DNA from: Clavelina lepadiformis
Lineage: Eukaryota; Chordata; Ascidiacea; Aplousobranchia; Clavelinidae
Reading direction: 5' to 3'
Assembly (NCBI RefSeq): GCF_947623445.1
Contig: NC_135241.1
Coordinates: 14,758,501 to 14,822,500 of the forward strand
DNA: 64,000 nucleotides
Shown: piece by piece, positions 50,309-61,435 of the stretch
How positions within the stretch are numbered: position 1 is the stretch's first letter
How the letters are laid out: each line of letters starts with the position of its first letter
The notes under the pieces: model-generated
Told to the model about the DNA's origin: nothing
Seen by the model: only the letters and a program-made list of their open reading frames with translations
Database searches by the model: none
Translations under genes and position numbers: made by a program

Positions 50309-50397
50309 GTCACCTCGTTTTGTTTGACATATTAAATATAGTACTTTCGTTACTTCTAAACCCTTTGCTATTGTTATCATTTTTCTAGCAAATATAA

Positions 50398-50403
50398 AAT
50401 AAA
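50398..50403 (+). terminator. Candidate polyadenylation signal of the seven-helix gene
   Basis: AATAAA 90 nt after the stop codon. A second candidate lies near 50448. Confidence 0.5.
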
Positions 50404-50459
50404 TCGGCACGATATATAACGTAGATGCAAATATATATGTTTGCAAAAATAAAACTTAA

Positions 50460-53400
50460 ATTTGCGAAGTCTTTCAGGGCTTTTTTTGCCACTCATCCGC
50501 GTTCCATTAATATTTCGCCCAACGGGTTCCACTGAAGCCTGAATTGTCGACTTGGTCTAGCAGCTGCAGTGCGGCCGGAACAAATAGGTGCTTTGATTTT
50601 AGTCGTTGTTCTTGCTTATTTGCAGAGGCGGAAAGTTTCGAGTGGATTATATGGAATGGCTCCGTCGCCTGATGAGCAAGAAAAAGAGTGGCTTTATCGC
50701 CCGAAAGGTTGGATGCTTGCGAAAATATAGCTGTATATAGTCCAATGGTGTGGGACGCAGATTTCCAGTTACAGCAAGACGCCATTTATGACAGTGTCAA
50801 TTTGGTGGGCATGTGTATTGTTACACCATTATACTCAGCAATACTCATCTGGGGAGTAGAGCCCTGGGCCAGAACTGTACGAATAATAGTAGCCCCAACG
50901 CCCCAAGCTGAGCTAGTCAACTTATTAAGGCGACCCGAGGTGTAAGGTTCTTGGGTAGTGACTCAAGGTGTCAGCGAAACGTGAGCAATCTGTGGAAGGT
51001 TACTTCGCACAACTTTGTTAAATTTGATTTTTTCAATAAGTTTTAAAGTAGCCTACATGTGCTTACAGCCTACCGCTTACGTTGTGTTGATTCCATTTTG
51101 TTGGCCAACGGCAATACATAGTATGGTCAAGGGCAAAAACGAGCTATAATAGTAGTGATGATAGCTGATAAAGCAATGAACACCTGCAAAGTGTTAGGAC
51201 TTAAGTCTAAATAGTAGGCTAATCAGTTTGGGTTTGCAAAGAAAAATAATGCAAAATGTTTTACTATTTTTCCATCTAGAGTGATAGACCAACAAGTGAA
51301 GACTATTGCAAACAGAATTTAAATAATCTTTTTTTAGAGAAATTCGTCCTTAAGCCTTTACACTTGATTGATTAAAGTCCTTTTCAGTGAAGACGATTAC
51401 CCGCAAGTGTTCAAGAGCAAAGTAAAGACAATCTATAGTTTGGTAGAGAAATGAAAAATAATACCAGCAAAGGAAATATTTTTCAGTCTAAAAATGGAGT
51501 ATGGGAGTGTGCTAATTGTCATAATCCGCCCTTATTACAGCTCTTACTGCCGTAAAGCTGCTTAAGTGTTTAGTTGCTACAGTAGTATGCTATTTCTCCC
51601 TCATAAGCAGCCTCCATAACTACATCTGTTGAGTCATTACAGACACAATTTCACGGTTCCTGCAAACGCCTTCAAAACATTCGTTTTTCCAGCCGACTAA
51701 ACAACTTCTTTCACCCTACATCACATACGTACGCGTGGACGAATAGCTCAAGCTTTTGTTGGATTGCTTTGACAATCTGTCACAGTGTGCTGCAATTCGT
51801 AGACAAAGTGCATCGATGCAACACCTCTTCACCAACTTTGCTAGGCACAATCAAGAAGGAAAAGGCCATTCTTCTGTTGACAGACTTCGCTTGCAGAATC
51901 TAAAAACCACAATTAAGATACTCTCTAATCTCTCTAAAGAGCACACCGCGAGGCGAGTGGACAACAAAGCCTTCGCCGACGACCGTCAGCAGACCATGAA
52001 GCCACCTACGACTCTTTCAAAGATGTAGCTCTCCAAGCAATCTTCACCATTCGGGAAGCGAACAACCTCACTCATTTAACCTCACTCCATCCAAAAACAT
52101 TCCATTCCTTTTGGTATTCATATTTGAAATTCGTGATGGCTGATGATATACGTATCATTTTCGTTTTACTTCTAACTTTAATACCCACTAATTGCAAACG
52201 TTATTAATTATTACATTCTTTCCTGTTGGTGTAGAATTTATGCAAAAGTCTGCAAAAAAGGAGACGTCTTCCGGAAAATGACTCAGTTGCCAACGAATCG
52301 CATTCTTAACTCGAAAATGGTGAGCCGAGAATTGTCCACAGAAGACGAATTTTCCGCCAATTTCAAGGGAGACGTCTCCCACAAGACATATCAGCAAACA
52401 CACTAGCAGTGCTTAATCTTTAGCGAATTGTAATTGTGTCAAATATCTTATTGCATTGTAACAGTAATTGTATTCGTAACGTAATCGTGGTTATTTTATT
52501 CTTGTAACTGTAATTGTTTTGTGTGTAATTTCTATTTTAATCGTAACCTTTCTTATAAACTCTACAAAAAAATTTTGGAAACCGTAAAACCCAACAAAAA
52601 CACATATCTTTTCCCTGTTATTATTTCCTTTCGTAATGTATTCTTTTTTCATTGTAATCATATCTGCACTTATACTCACCTTTTTTTCGGAATGTTCCAA
52701 ATCGAAAAAGATTCGGATTGGTGAGAATACGAATCATAGATTTTAATATTCGTCCGACTCCGAATCGAATCCAAACCCAAAAAGTTAAGGTATTATCGTT
52801 CTTATTATCGGATTCGTGTTCGATTCGGCACGTTCCTACTTTTTCCTTTTTTGTTTTATTGGGGTGAGACAAAAGCCAGAAATCACACGCGACACCTGAC
52901 ACTTTATAGAAAACATATTAGTAATCACTACACCAAAACATACTTTTTATGTGATGCTTATATTGCTGTCAAGTGGGGTTCTACTGCGAGTATACTATTT
53001 TGAAAAGCCCGAGGGGCGAGATAGTGTGATAGCTGTCATAGTTAGCCCTTATCCCTACTAAATTCTTTTGCAGATCTGATGGTATTATAACGTTATTATC
53101 GTTCTACTTCGTACGTTTACCAACAAACGCTTTGCTATATTTTGGCTTTGCTTTTTAATAAGCATTCCGTTTTCTGTTACTTCCGGATTCCGTAAACATT
53201 TACCACAGCAATGCCTTCCCTCTATGTTCAGACCGGTGATGCAGTGATATTGAAAGCATCCACTTCAATGAGGTCTAAAAGAAATAGTCGTTTCGTTTTA
53301 AATCAATAATACAACTATATTCAAGAACGGTGTCAGTTTGATTAACGTACTGTGATGCTCAACTGGTTTATCAGAAGTTAACGAACACGCATATCAACGG

Positions 53401-53911
53401 AGACTGATTAACGATCAAGCAATGAACATTTACAATCAAAACACTAGTTGGCACAAGATTATCTCCACTACAGTGAACACAAAAAGAACTTTTCGTACAA
53501 GGAATTTATCTCGGAAACCACTGTACCGATTCCAATAAAATTGAGCTTGTTTCTCGTGAAAAAAACTTTCTCCCAAAAGAATTTCTTTAACATTTGTAGT
53601 GATGGATATATCAAATTACAAACAATCTGGGTGAGTTGCATCTGGAATGATCCAGGAGGACTAATTTGCAGTCTAAATCGGCAACGATTTTTCAGCATTA
53701 CAGCCTTTAGAAAACGCACCGCTGTGGTAGTTCTTTGACTGCACATTACCTTACGTGTTCAATCACCTAACCATCTTGCATTCGCTTGGTCGGTAACAAA
53801 TATTTGCTTAGTTAGTAATTCGAAAACCGCAGGCATTCAAACAGCCGAACCCAGCTGTTGGTATCATCGGTGCCAGCGTAGGTTTAGCAAGTAGTTTAAA
53901 CGTTGACCAAT
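50460..53911. other. Intergenic, no supported gene
   Basis: Several frames of 60-97 codons occur on both strands (for example 50688-50945, 51756-52028, 53448-53738), but none has a domain signature or good splice context. 52430-52570 is a GTAATTGTAATCGTAAC-like low-complexity stretch. The last 100 bp should contain the APMAP copy A 5' UTR. Confidence 0.4.
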
Positions 53912-56900
53912 ATGAGCGCATCAGTGCGACGAAGAAAACCAGAAAATAAGTCTAACGCTAAAATCGGGATTGAACAGCCTAAAAACAACAAAGATAAAAG
54001 TGATGAGCAACATTGCTGCTTCAAATGTTTTTCTGCCCTGTTAAGTACTTTGGCTGTACTTACAACTATAGGTTTATTAGGCTATTATCAAGCACCGTTT
54101 ACAGCAGTACCGTTGGAAAATTATTCAGTACAAGTGAAACTCGTTGGACTATTTTCCCCCAACAACAAGTTGTCAGAAGCAACAAGGTAACAAAATTTTC
54201 TCAGTATTGCCATAAGGCCTGTAAACGTACCCCGTAAAAGGCTTACTGTGAAGTGCTAAACAAAAGCGTTAGGTGTGCAGTTAGCAGCCTATACACTGTA
54301 GACTGAAGTGATGAAGTGCCAGATGGTTAAAAATAAACTTTGTAAGTTCTTTTCCACATGTAAAGTATTTGCTCAACTATTTTTTTCCTTTACGCCTTTA
54401 TTGTATACACACAAGTAGCGTTTAGCCGTTTATATAATATGGCCAAAGTGATATCGGTTGATCACCATAAGTATAGGCCAAACTATTAGAAAAATGCTAA
54501 ATTTAAGAGCATATTTGAAAAAAAAAACGATATGAAGCTGGAATATTTTATGTGAACACGAGTTAAGCGCGCTAAACCACGCAATGTGTGTTGAAATCTC
54601 CGTCACATCATCAAACGTGTGCTCACTTCTCGCTATATTCTGAAAAATTTTGCTATACAGATTTGAAGCAGAACTGGAAAAGACCAATATATTTAAGACT
54701 CAAATCGGAAAATACAAGACCGAACTGAGCATTTTATTTTGCAACTCGATTTAAAGTAAAAATAAACTAAAACTTAAATTTATGGCTGTGGAAGAAGTCA
54801 CAAAATGTGTTTTTTGTTTGCAATAAAAACAAGCGGTTGCTGAACCAAAGCGATAATAAATCTTAACTTTTAATACTTTGAAAGAAATGTAGTGAAACTT
54901 TGAGAATTTATGGACAAAAAAAGGATAAAAGGTATAACGTAGTTCATTTTCATAGCACACAATTGAGTTTGGCCAGTGCTGACACAGAGGACCAGTTTGT
55001 CGCAAACGTGATAACAACAACCACAGGGTCGCAACTACAGGGCCTGAAAACATGCAAAATGTCCATTATGGCGACACATGACAACAAGATAAATGTCGCG
55101 TCAGCAGCAGCAATTACTCAATCACTAAACCAAATTGCGTTGTTGACAATGCGGGTTAGCTGTGTTTTCCAGACACCACACACACCAAGCTTTTGATTTG
55201 TTATTACACAATGCTGTTCTAACAATCTACCGAATAATGGTTGCCTGCGATATTGACACAATCTCCTGCTGCGGATTAATTATGCTGTAAAACAAGGTGA
55301 CGCAAACACCACCACTTTCCATCTTTACCTAACATGTGCTATGTTTCGACTAAATTGTTTATCAAAATTCATACCTGTGAAACACTACTTAAGAACCTAA
55401 CATGGCAATCCATCTAAATCAGTCGGCTACCCAATTTTGGGTCACGGCCTATCGGATGGGAAGTACTAGGCATTATAAAACCATATGAAAGTGTGATGAT
55501 ATTTTTAATAAACAGTTTGTATACGGTATAAAATTCTCGTCTTCGAACACACACTTGTAATGGAATGGGTGTATATGGTTGTTGAACTTGACAGTTTGAC
55601 CCACTTCACTACAATGCTTGCTTGTCGAATTGTTTATTGTGGATGATGTTATATGAGTCTCATAAGGTCGTTGTCTGCTTTTTTCAACCTTGAGCTTAAT
55701 TGTTCACCTTAACGAATTATTGTCTTATGAAGATGACAACAAAGTTGTCTAACTTGACACTGAACTTCTTCAAATTGAATTCAGCAGCATTACTGGTACT
55801 GGTAATAATAAACGCTAATGAAAACTTATACTGCAAACTAAACGCACGCAAAAAAACACGAAATTTTATAGCACAACTGATAACGGTAATCAGGAAGTCA
55901 CCATGAAGCAGTGTTACGCTTGGGTAAGCCGATGTTCAAAGACGAGAATTCTATACCGTATACAAAATATATATTAAAAATATCATCACAAAAGCATTCA
56001 TCGCTATCCACAATCTCATAAATCGCATTTTGTTTCTGGCATCAGTGTCAGAAACCCTTTCAAGGTAACAATAACCAATACCTGTTTTCCTCAGTAAAAC
56101 ATCGAAATTGCTAGCGTTAGTAGCTACATAACTTGAACGTTTAGCAACTGCCCTATTTTCACATGAACTTTTTTTATAGTAAGTCTAATTTTATCTTTTG
56201 GAACCACAATTGTGTTGTTTGTTCAGTACATTAGCATTTTGCAGATTTCTTAAACAATTCTAATCCATTTTTAATCCATTTTCGCCTTAATAAAAATTGA
56301 TTGTAATTGTGTACAGTCAGACCTCGTTTTAATAGCGGGGTTTCCAGGTGTTCGGGGTCCGGATTAACAAAGTCTGACTGTAGCCTATTACTTTATTTGT
56401 AGTTATAGACTTAAAACTTTATCAATGTAACAGTGCCTAAAACCTTAGAGTCTAAGGCTTAGACTGACAGGGTAACGCTTTTTAAATCACATACGTTCAC
56501 AAATTTATGTTGTACATTGCACAGTGATAACTATTTGATGCTTCCATTACATCTTTCCACGACGATTTTTTAACAAAGCGAGAGAGCGAAACTAGACCCA
56601 CAGGACGTTAAGTAAGGAAATTTAAATTTTGTATGACATTGGCGCCTGTTACTTCGATTGCAATAAAACGATTTGTCCCTATAACATTTCGAAAAGATTT
56701 CTATAAGAACCAGTATATTTCTAAGGGATGGGCGCAGTTCCCCTCTCCCCCACTGGATTCGCCCCTGTGTGTTACGGAGTAATAAGCAGGTTGGGATTGT
56801 CTTAAAAAAACTTAAGTCGAATCAATCGAACATAAGTCGCAGAACATGGTGGGGAATGCATTCAGTCTGAAAGTGGTATACTATATAAATAAACACAACT

Positions 56901-58451
56901 TCCCCACAGGATAACAGGTTTATCCGGTCCGGAATGCATACTGGAAGATGACAAAGGAAATCTATATACAGGCTTAGCTGATGGAAGAATCGTACAGATA
57001 AGACCTTCTTCTAAAGGGTACATTGGTGCTGGAGATATAGTGAACGTTACCTCTGGATTTATAAAGAATATTCCAAGAGCCATGGAACATGTTAATCACG
57101 GGAGGCCTTTAGGTATATATTTAAGAACAATAACCTACATGTTATAGCCTATGTCTTGAGCTTGTACATGTTACCATTATAGCTTATTACTTATCATTAC
57201 TTTTACTTCAATTTAACGTGGTTTGAAACTTCTAATTTTTTTGCGTAAGTGCTTTACGTATTTTGATGCTTCCTTTATTTTGAACGTTAGGGTTGCGTAG
57301 GCAAGGCCAGATTCTGTACGTTGCTGACGCCAATTACGGCATTTACGCTGTAAATATACGATCTGGAAAGGTGGATATCCTGGTTGCTGTCAATGATGTT
57401 AATCCACCGTTAGCTCTAACTGACGATCTGTGTGTGTCTAAAAACGGAAAGTTTATTTATTTTTCGGACATGACTTCTTCTTACAAATTGGATAGATTAA
57501 TTTATGCCAATTTGGAAGGTATTTAGAAAGTTTTAAAAATCGATGACAACGATTTAATAATAATGATTTTTCTTATTTGATCTCTTTTCTTTCAAGGTTT
57601 GTGCAAATCTAGAGTGTTTCAGTATAATACCGAAAGCAAGACAGTCCGTGTAGTTACATCGAGTTTGTGCTTTGGAAACGGGGTACAGCTGTCGGAAGAT
57701 GAAAAACTGTTGTTTGTTGCCGAGCCAACTAGTTATCGCGTCAGAATAATCGACATGATGACGTGGAAAACCTTGCGATTTGTTGATGTGCCAAGTAATA
57801 TTTTTATTTATGGATAGTGGGAATACACGCTAAGTCTTCAAAGTAAATTTATTAACCAAAATTCTTTGACAGGATTGTTAAAATTTACAAAAAATGTATA
57901 TAATTCTGCTAAGTAAACATATCCACTGGGAAAGTCAAACGAAAACAAAATAAAAATTATATCGAAACACCATATGCTTTACCACCATACCATATTTTGA
58001 AAAATGCGTTTTTGTACAGTAATGCCTGACAACATACGGTCTACTGGACAAGGAACTTACTGGATTGCTGGTTCATCCTTATGGACATCTTCGTATGGTT
58101 TCTTAGAGAGAAATCCTGTCGTAAGGCAAATAATTGCTGGGCTTTTTAGTTACAAGAATCTTGAAAGGTATGTTGGAATTCGTTGATTATTTTACCCAAA
58201 TGTTATAGAAAATTTACTACTGAATCTTGCTTTTTCTATATGTTTACAGAACAATACCAAAATACAGCATGGTACTCGAAATGACGGAAGAAGGAGAAAT
58301 ACTCCAATCTCTTCATGATCCGACGGGCGACTCTATCAGTGCTCTGACTCATGCCGTCACATTAAGTGATGGCCGTCTTGCTTTAGGATCGTTCAAAGAT
58401 GATTTTATTGCCATCTTAAATGAGAAAAATTTAGCCATTGGTTTGGCTTGA
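53912..58451 (+). CDS. APMAP: APMAP-like protein, copy A
   Basis: Type II membrane protein with a strictosidine-synthase-like six-bladed propeller; vertebrate APMAP has reported arylesterase activity. Exons 53912-54186, 56910-57112, 57291-57518, 57597-57794, 58020-58167 and 58250-58451 join in phase to 417 residues, matching the usual length. A basic cytoplasmic tail (SVRRRKPENK) precedes a membrane anchor at about 38-58, then PNNKLSEATR. Family blocks follow in order: GPECILEDDKGNLYTGLADG, ILYVADANYGIYAVN, TDDLCVSKNGKFIYFSDMTS, FGNGVQLSEDEKLLFVAEPT, MPDNIRSTGQGTYW, PKYSMVLEMTEEGEILQSLH and LGSFKDDFIAIL. The usual VNDL motif reads LTDDL here, an Asn-to-Asp change at a position that binds the central metal in related propellers. 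The start is the first in-frame ATG. Tandem to the copy starting at 61436. Confidence 0.93.
55492..55990. mobile_element. Fold-back element with 58-bp inverted arms
   Basis: Arms 55492-55549 and 55933-55990 are inverted copies. They start TGTGATGATATTTTTAATA, contain TTTGTATACGGTATA, and end TCTCGTCTTCGAACA-like. They differ by a few substitutions with no net length change. The 383-bp interior is non-coding. No target duplication is evident, so the class is unknown. Confidence 0.75.
56314..56380. mobile_element. 67-bp pogo/Tigger-like mini-element
   Basis: Ends CAGTCAGAC and GTCTGACTG, flanked by TA on both sides (56312-56313, 56381-56382), with only about 50 bp between. CAGTCAGACCTCGTTTTAA resembles the ends of pogo-type elements. 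Probably an internally deleted relic. Confidence 0.6.
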
Positions 58452-58550
58452 GTTCGTAACATTTGCAACTAAAAATGTGATACTAATTGCAAGCTCATTT
58501 ACGGATGCAATAGTGGATTCATTAGTTCAGACGTGGATCATATATTGGTC

Positions 58551-59281
58551 GGTGTACCGACACTTAATCACGCGACACTTAATCACGCGACATTTAATCA
58601 CCGACACATAATCACTAGGACATTTAATCACGCGACACATAATCACTAGGACATTTAATCACGCGACACATAATCACTAGGACATTTAATCACGCGACTT
58701 GGATACGTAATCACGCGACATTTAATCACGCGACACATTATCACTTGGATGCGACTGCCAAAGGCTTCCTTGGTTTTTCTTTTAGAACTCCCCGACAATT
58801 GTTTCGACTCCGTTGCGCCGGCTTTCTCTATAATGTTTCTTTAAATCAACACCAGCTTCATAAAGTCTAATTGTTATATTGTCCGAAAGTATAACCTATG
58901 TAATATCTAACATTATTCTACTGTATTGTCACCGAAGCTCTTGACCAAAGTACCATCAAAACGTTACACCGTAAAATACAATGCTACTTGAAACTGTGTC
59001 AGAGCGTCGGTTTTGGAACTCTGGAACAATGCCAATGAATGAATTATTACAATTTACTATCACGACCGCCACATCTCTTTGTATCTATAACGACTGTGTC
59101 GTAAATGTGTGATTAAATGTCGCGTGATTAAATGTCCTAGTGATTATGTGTCGCGTGATTAAATGTCCTAGTGATTATGTGTCGCGTGATTAAATGTCGC
59201 GTGATTAAATGTCCTAGTGATTATGTGTCGGTGATTAAGCGTCGCGTGATTAATTGTCGCGTGATTAAGTGTCACCAAACC
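58551..59281. mobile_element. MULE-like element with long arrays of TAATCACGCGACA and 9-bp TSD
   Basis: Ends GGTGTACCGACACTTAATCA and, from the right, GGTTTGGTGACACTTAATCA. Each is followed by a tandem array of TTTAATCACGCGACA/CACATAATCACTAGGA units (58560-58745, and inverted 59100-59275). Perfect 9-bp duplications ATATTGGTC flank it (58542-58550 and 59282-59290). The 731-bp element has no transposase. End sequence, array layout and duplication match the MULE at 30228-31200. It starts 99 bp after the APMAP copy A stop codon. Confidence 0.88.
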
Positions 59282-59947
59282 ATATTGGTCGAGTTTTTTA
59301 AGATGCAAGTTTTATGCAATTGAATAGTTTATAATTGTGCAAAGTTTATTCGGCTATAAGTATTTTTGCAATTACACCGTTATTTACATTTCTTATACGT
59401 CAAACTGTTAATTAAACTTTTCATTGTAATTTCAGTTAATTTATTTTTGGTTATGGAGTAGGACTGTATGCATATAGCATATACCCCTAAGAGCCGAGTG
59501 CGCAATTTTAGTAGTCCCACAACATATCAAGATTGCGTGAATGTGCTACTGCTATACAATAAGGGCATATTGGTGTATTGCACCACCGGCAGAAGCATGC
59601 CAAAACAGCATTGTTAAAAATATGGAATTCATGACGTCTTTGTGTTGTAGCAACGTAAAGGAAAAGGCAAGTCGATTGGATTCCGTATTAGACGGGCAAT
59701 TTACAGTAAAAAGTTCTTCAATTTTATTACACCGCATAAACATAAAACAGAATTAATTTATTGCACATATTTTAATTATGCATTACACTATAATGCATAT
59801 TGTACAAAGGCCTACACTCACGCACATAGTAAAGCATACAACCTACTATATCTAAGGAGACATTTTTATAGTTGAGAAAAAATGATTAGTAGTTATGATT
59901 TTAAATGATTTTAAACGATTTTATTCTATATTCTATAAGTTATATAC

Positions 59948-60802
59948 GGTGGTCACGGCATTGCACCCAACGTAATTTCACCCAAACGGAATTCACACGT
60001 TTGGGCTTTAGGACTGCAAGAAACAAGTACTGTAACATATAAGGAAATACATTACGTACGTAGGCCTACCATAGATAACAGTTAAATGATTTAGGAAAAC
60101 ATATTTAGCCTAACAAGTGGGTTACACGCATAGATATAACATAAACAATACATCGTTTATAAACGGAATTGAACCCACACAGACTTGCAATCAAACGCAG
60201 TTGCAGGATTTGCAGTGACATGGAATTGCACCCACAAGGGATTAAAGCAAATACAAAATTAAATCCAAATGAGATTGCACCCACACGGAATCAGAGGCTT
60301 AACTAGGGTTTTAGTGCCTGGGTACAGAAGCAACATTTGCTCCACCACTTGCCAAAATATATGAAAAAACGAACATTGAAGGAGCGAACTATAATGGAAT
60401 TTGCTTAATTTCCACGTTTTACCATCGAGTCGCCAGTCCAAAACGTGCGAAAAGCAAAAATATGAAATGAATTCTAACATTTATTCGTACAAAAGTCGTT
60501 GGCAAATTACAGTGTACAATTTTGAAACGCCGTATACAACCATTTTGATGCCGTGTAACCATAGATTAGTACAAACACGATTTATAAACGATATAGTGTT
60601 TATGTTATATCTATGCGAGTAACCCGCCTGCTAGGCTAAACATGTTTTCTTAAATCATTTAACTATTATCCATGGTAGGCCTACGTACGTATCGTATTTC
60701 CTTATGTATTACAGTAATTGTTTCTTGCAGCCCCAAAGCCCGAACGTGCGCAATCGCGTGTGGGTGCAATCCTGTGTGGTTGCAATTCCGTTTGTATGCA
60801 CC
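59948..60802. mobile_element. Long inverted-repeat element, probably MULE-like
   Basis: Arms of about 220 bp (59948-60163 and 60581-60802) are inverted and closely similar over their whole length, for example TACGTACGTAGGCCTACCAT and TAGATATAACATAAACA. Outer ends GGTGGTCACGGCATTGCACC / GGTGCATACAAACGGAATTG and repeated AATTGCACCCACACGG units fit the MULE layout of the other two elements. No 9-bp duplication was found. The interior has no transposase. Confidence 0.75.
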
Positions 60803-61435
60803 TTGTTTTAAATAAGGTTTTAATAAATGTTTATTTTTGGGAGGTTTAATGAGGAAACTATAAATCTAAACTTTCAAAATTATTCAAACATGTGGCGATT
60901 ACTGAACTTTTGTCTTGCGCTGTAATATCTCGTGTAGTGGTATTATTCTTGGGTATAGGTATATTTACGCATTCCCTCTCGAGAATGGCGAATGTTTTGT
61001 TACTCTTGCAGTATTTTCATGTCATTTTACATATACTCTAGTAGTCTAATATACGCTGCAGATAAGAACATTTTTATAGGCACAGAAGAGCATTGTACAG
61101 TTATTTTCTGACAGCATGATGTCGAAGAAAGATGACTTTCCAATCTTATATTACATGACCGTGACCATGACGCTCTTAACTAGCAAATTGTTTATAAACT
61201 TGAATTAATATTTTGTGAAGAATTTTTATCAATATACTTAACCGGGAGGCGAACTAACGAGTGCGAACATACGCGGGAGGTCAATGCAGTTATTCCAGTT
61301 TGGCGATACTATGCTACAAATATTTTGCTCTGGGCTAGAGTAGGCTATAAGCTTGAGCAAAAAGGATTACGGTATATGTGCTGGCAGCTTGATTTTGGTA
61401 AAACCAACTCAGGTAGAGTTATTTTACACGAATAA

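Larger units (their letters stand above)
54187..56909. other. APMAP copy A first intron (2.7 kb) with embedded repeats
   Basis: GT-AG intron holding the inverted-repeat element at 55492-55990 and a mini-element at 56314-56380. The frame at 54900-55196 is unsupported. Confidence 0.7.

Noticed and set aside
50688-50945. 85-codon frame downstream of the seven-helix gene
   Set aside because: The seven-helix gene has its own stop and poly(A) signal before it, and the frame has no recognisable motif.
54900-55196. 98-codon plus-strand frame
   Set aside because: Lies wholly in the first intron of APMAP copy A, with no domain or splice support.
58560-59275. Regularly spaced short repeats resembling a CRISPR array
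   Set aside because: The repeats occur as two opposed arrays at the ends of a 9-bp-TSD element, spacers are absent, and the genome is animal.
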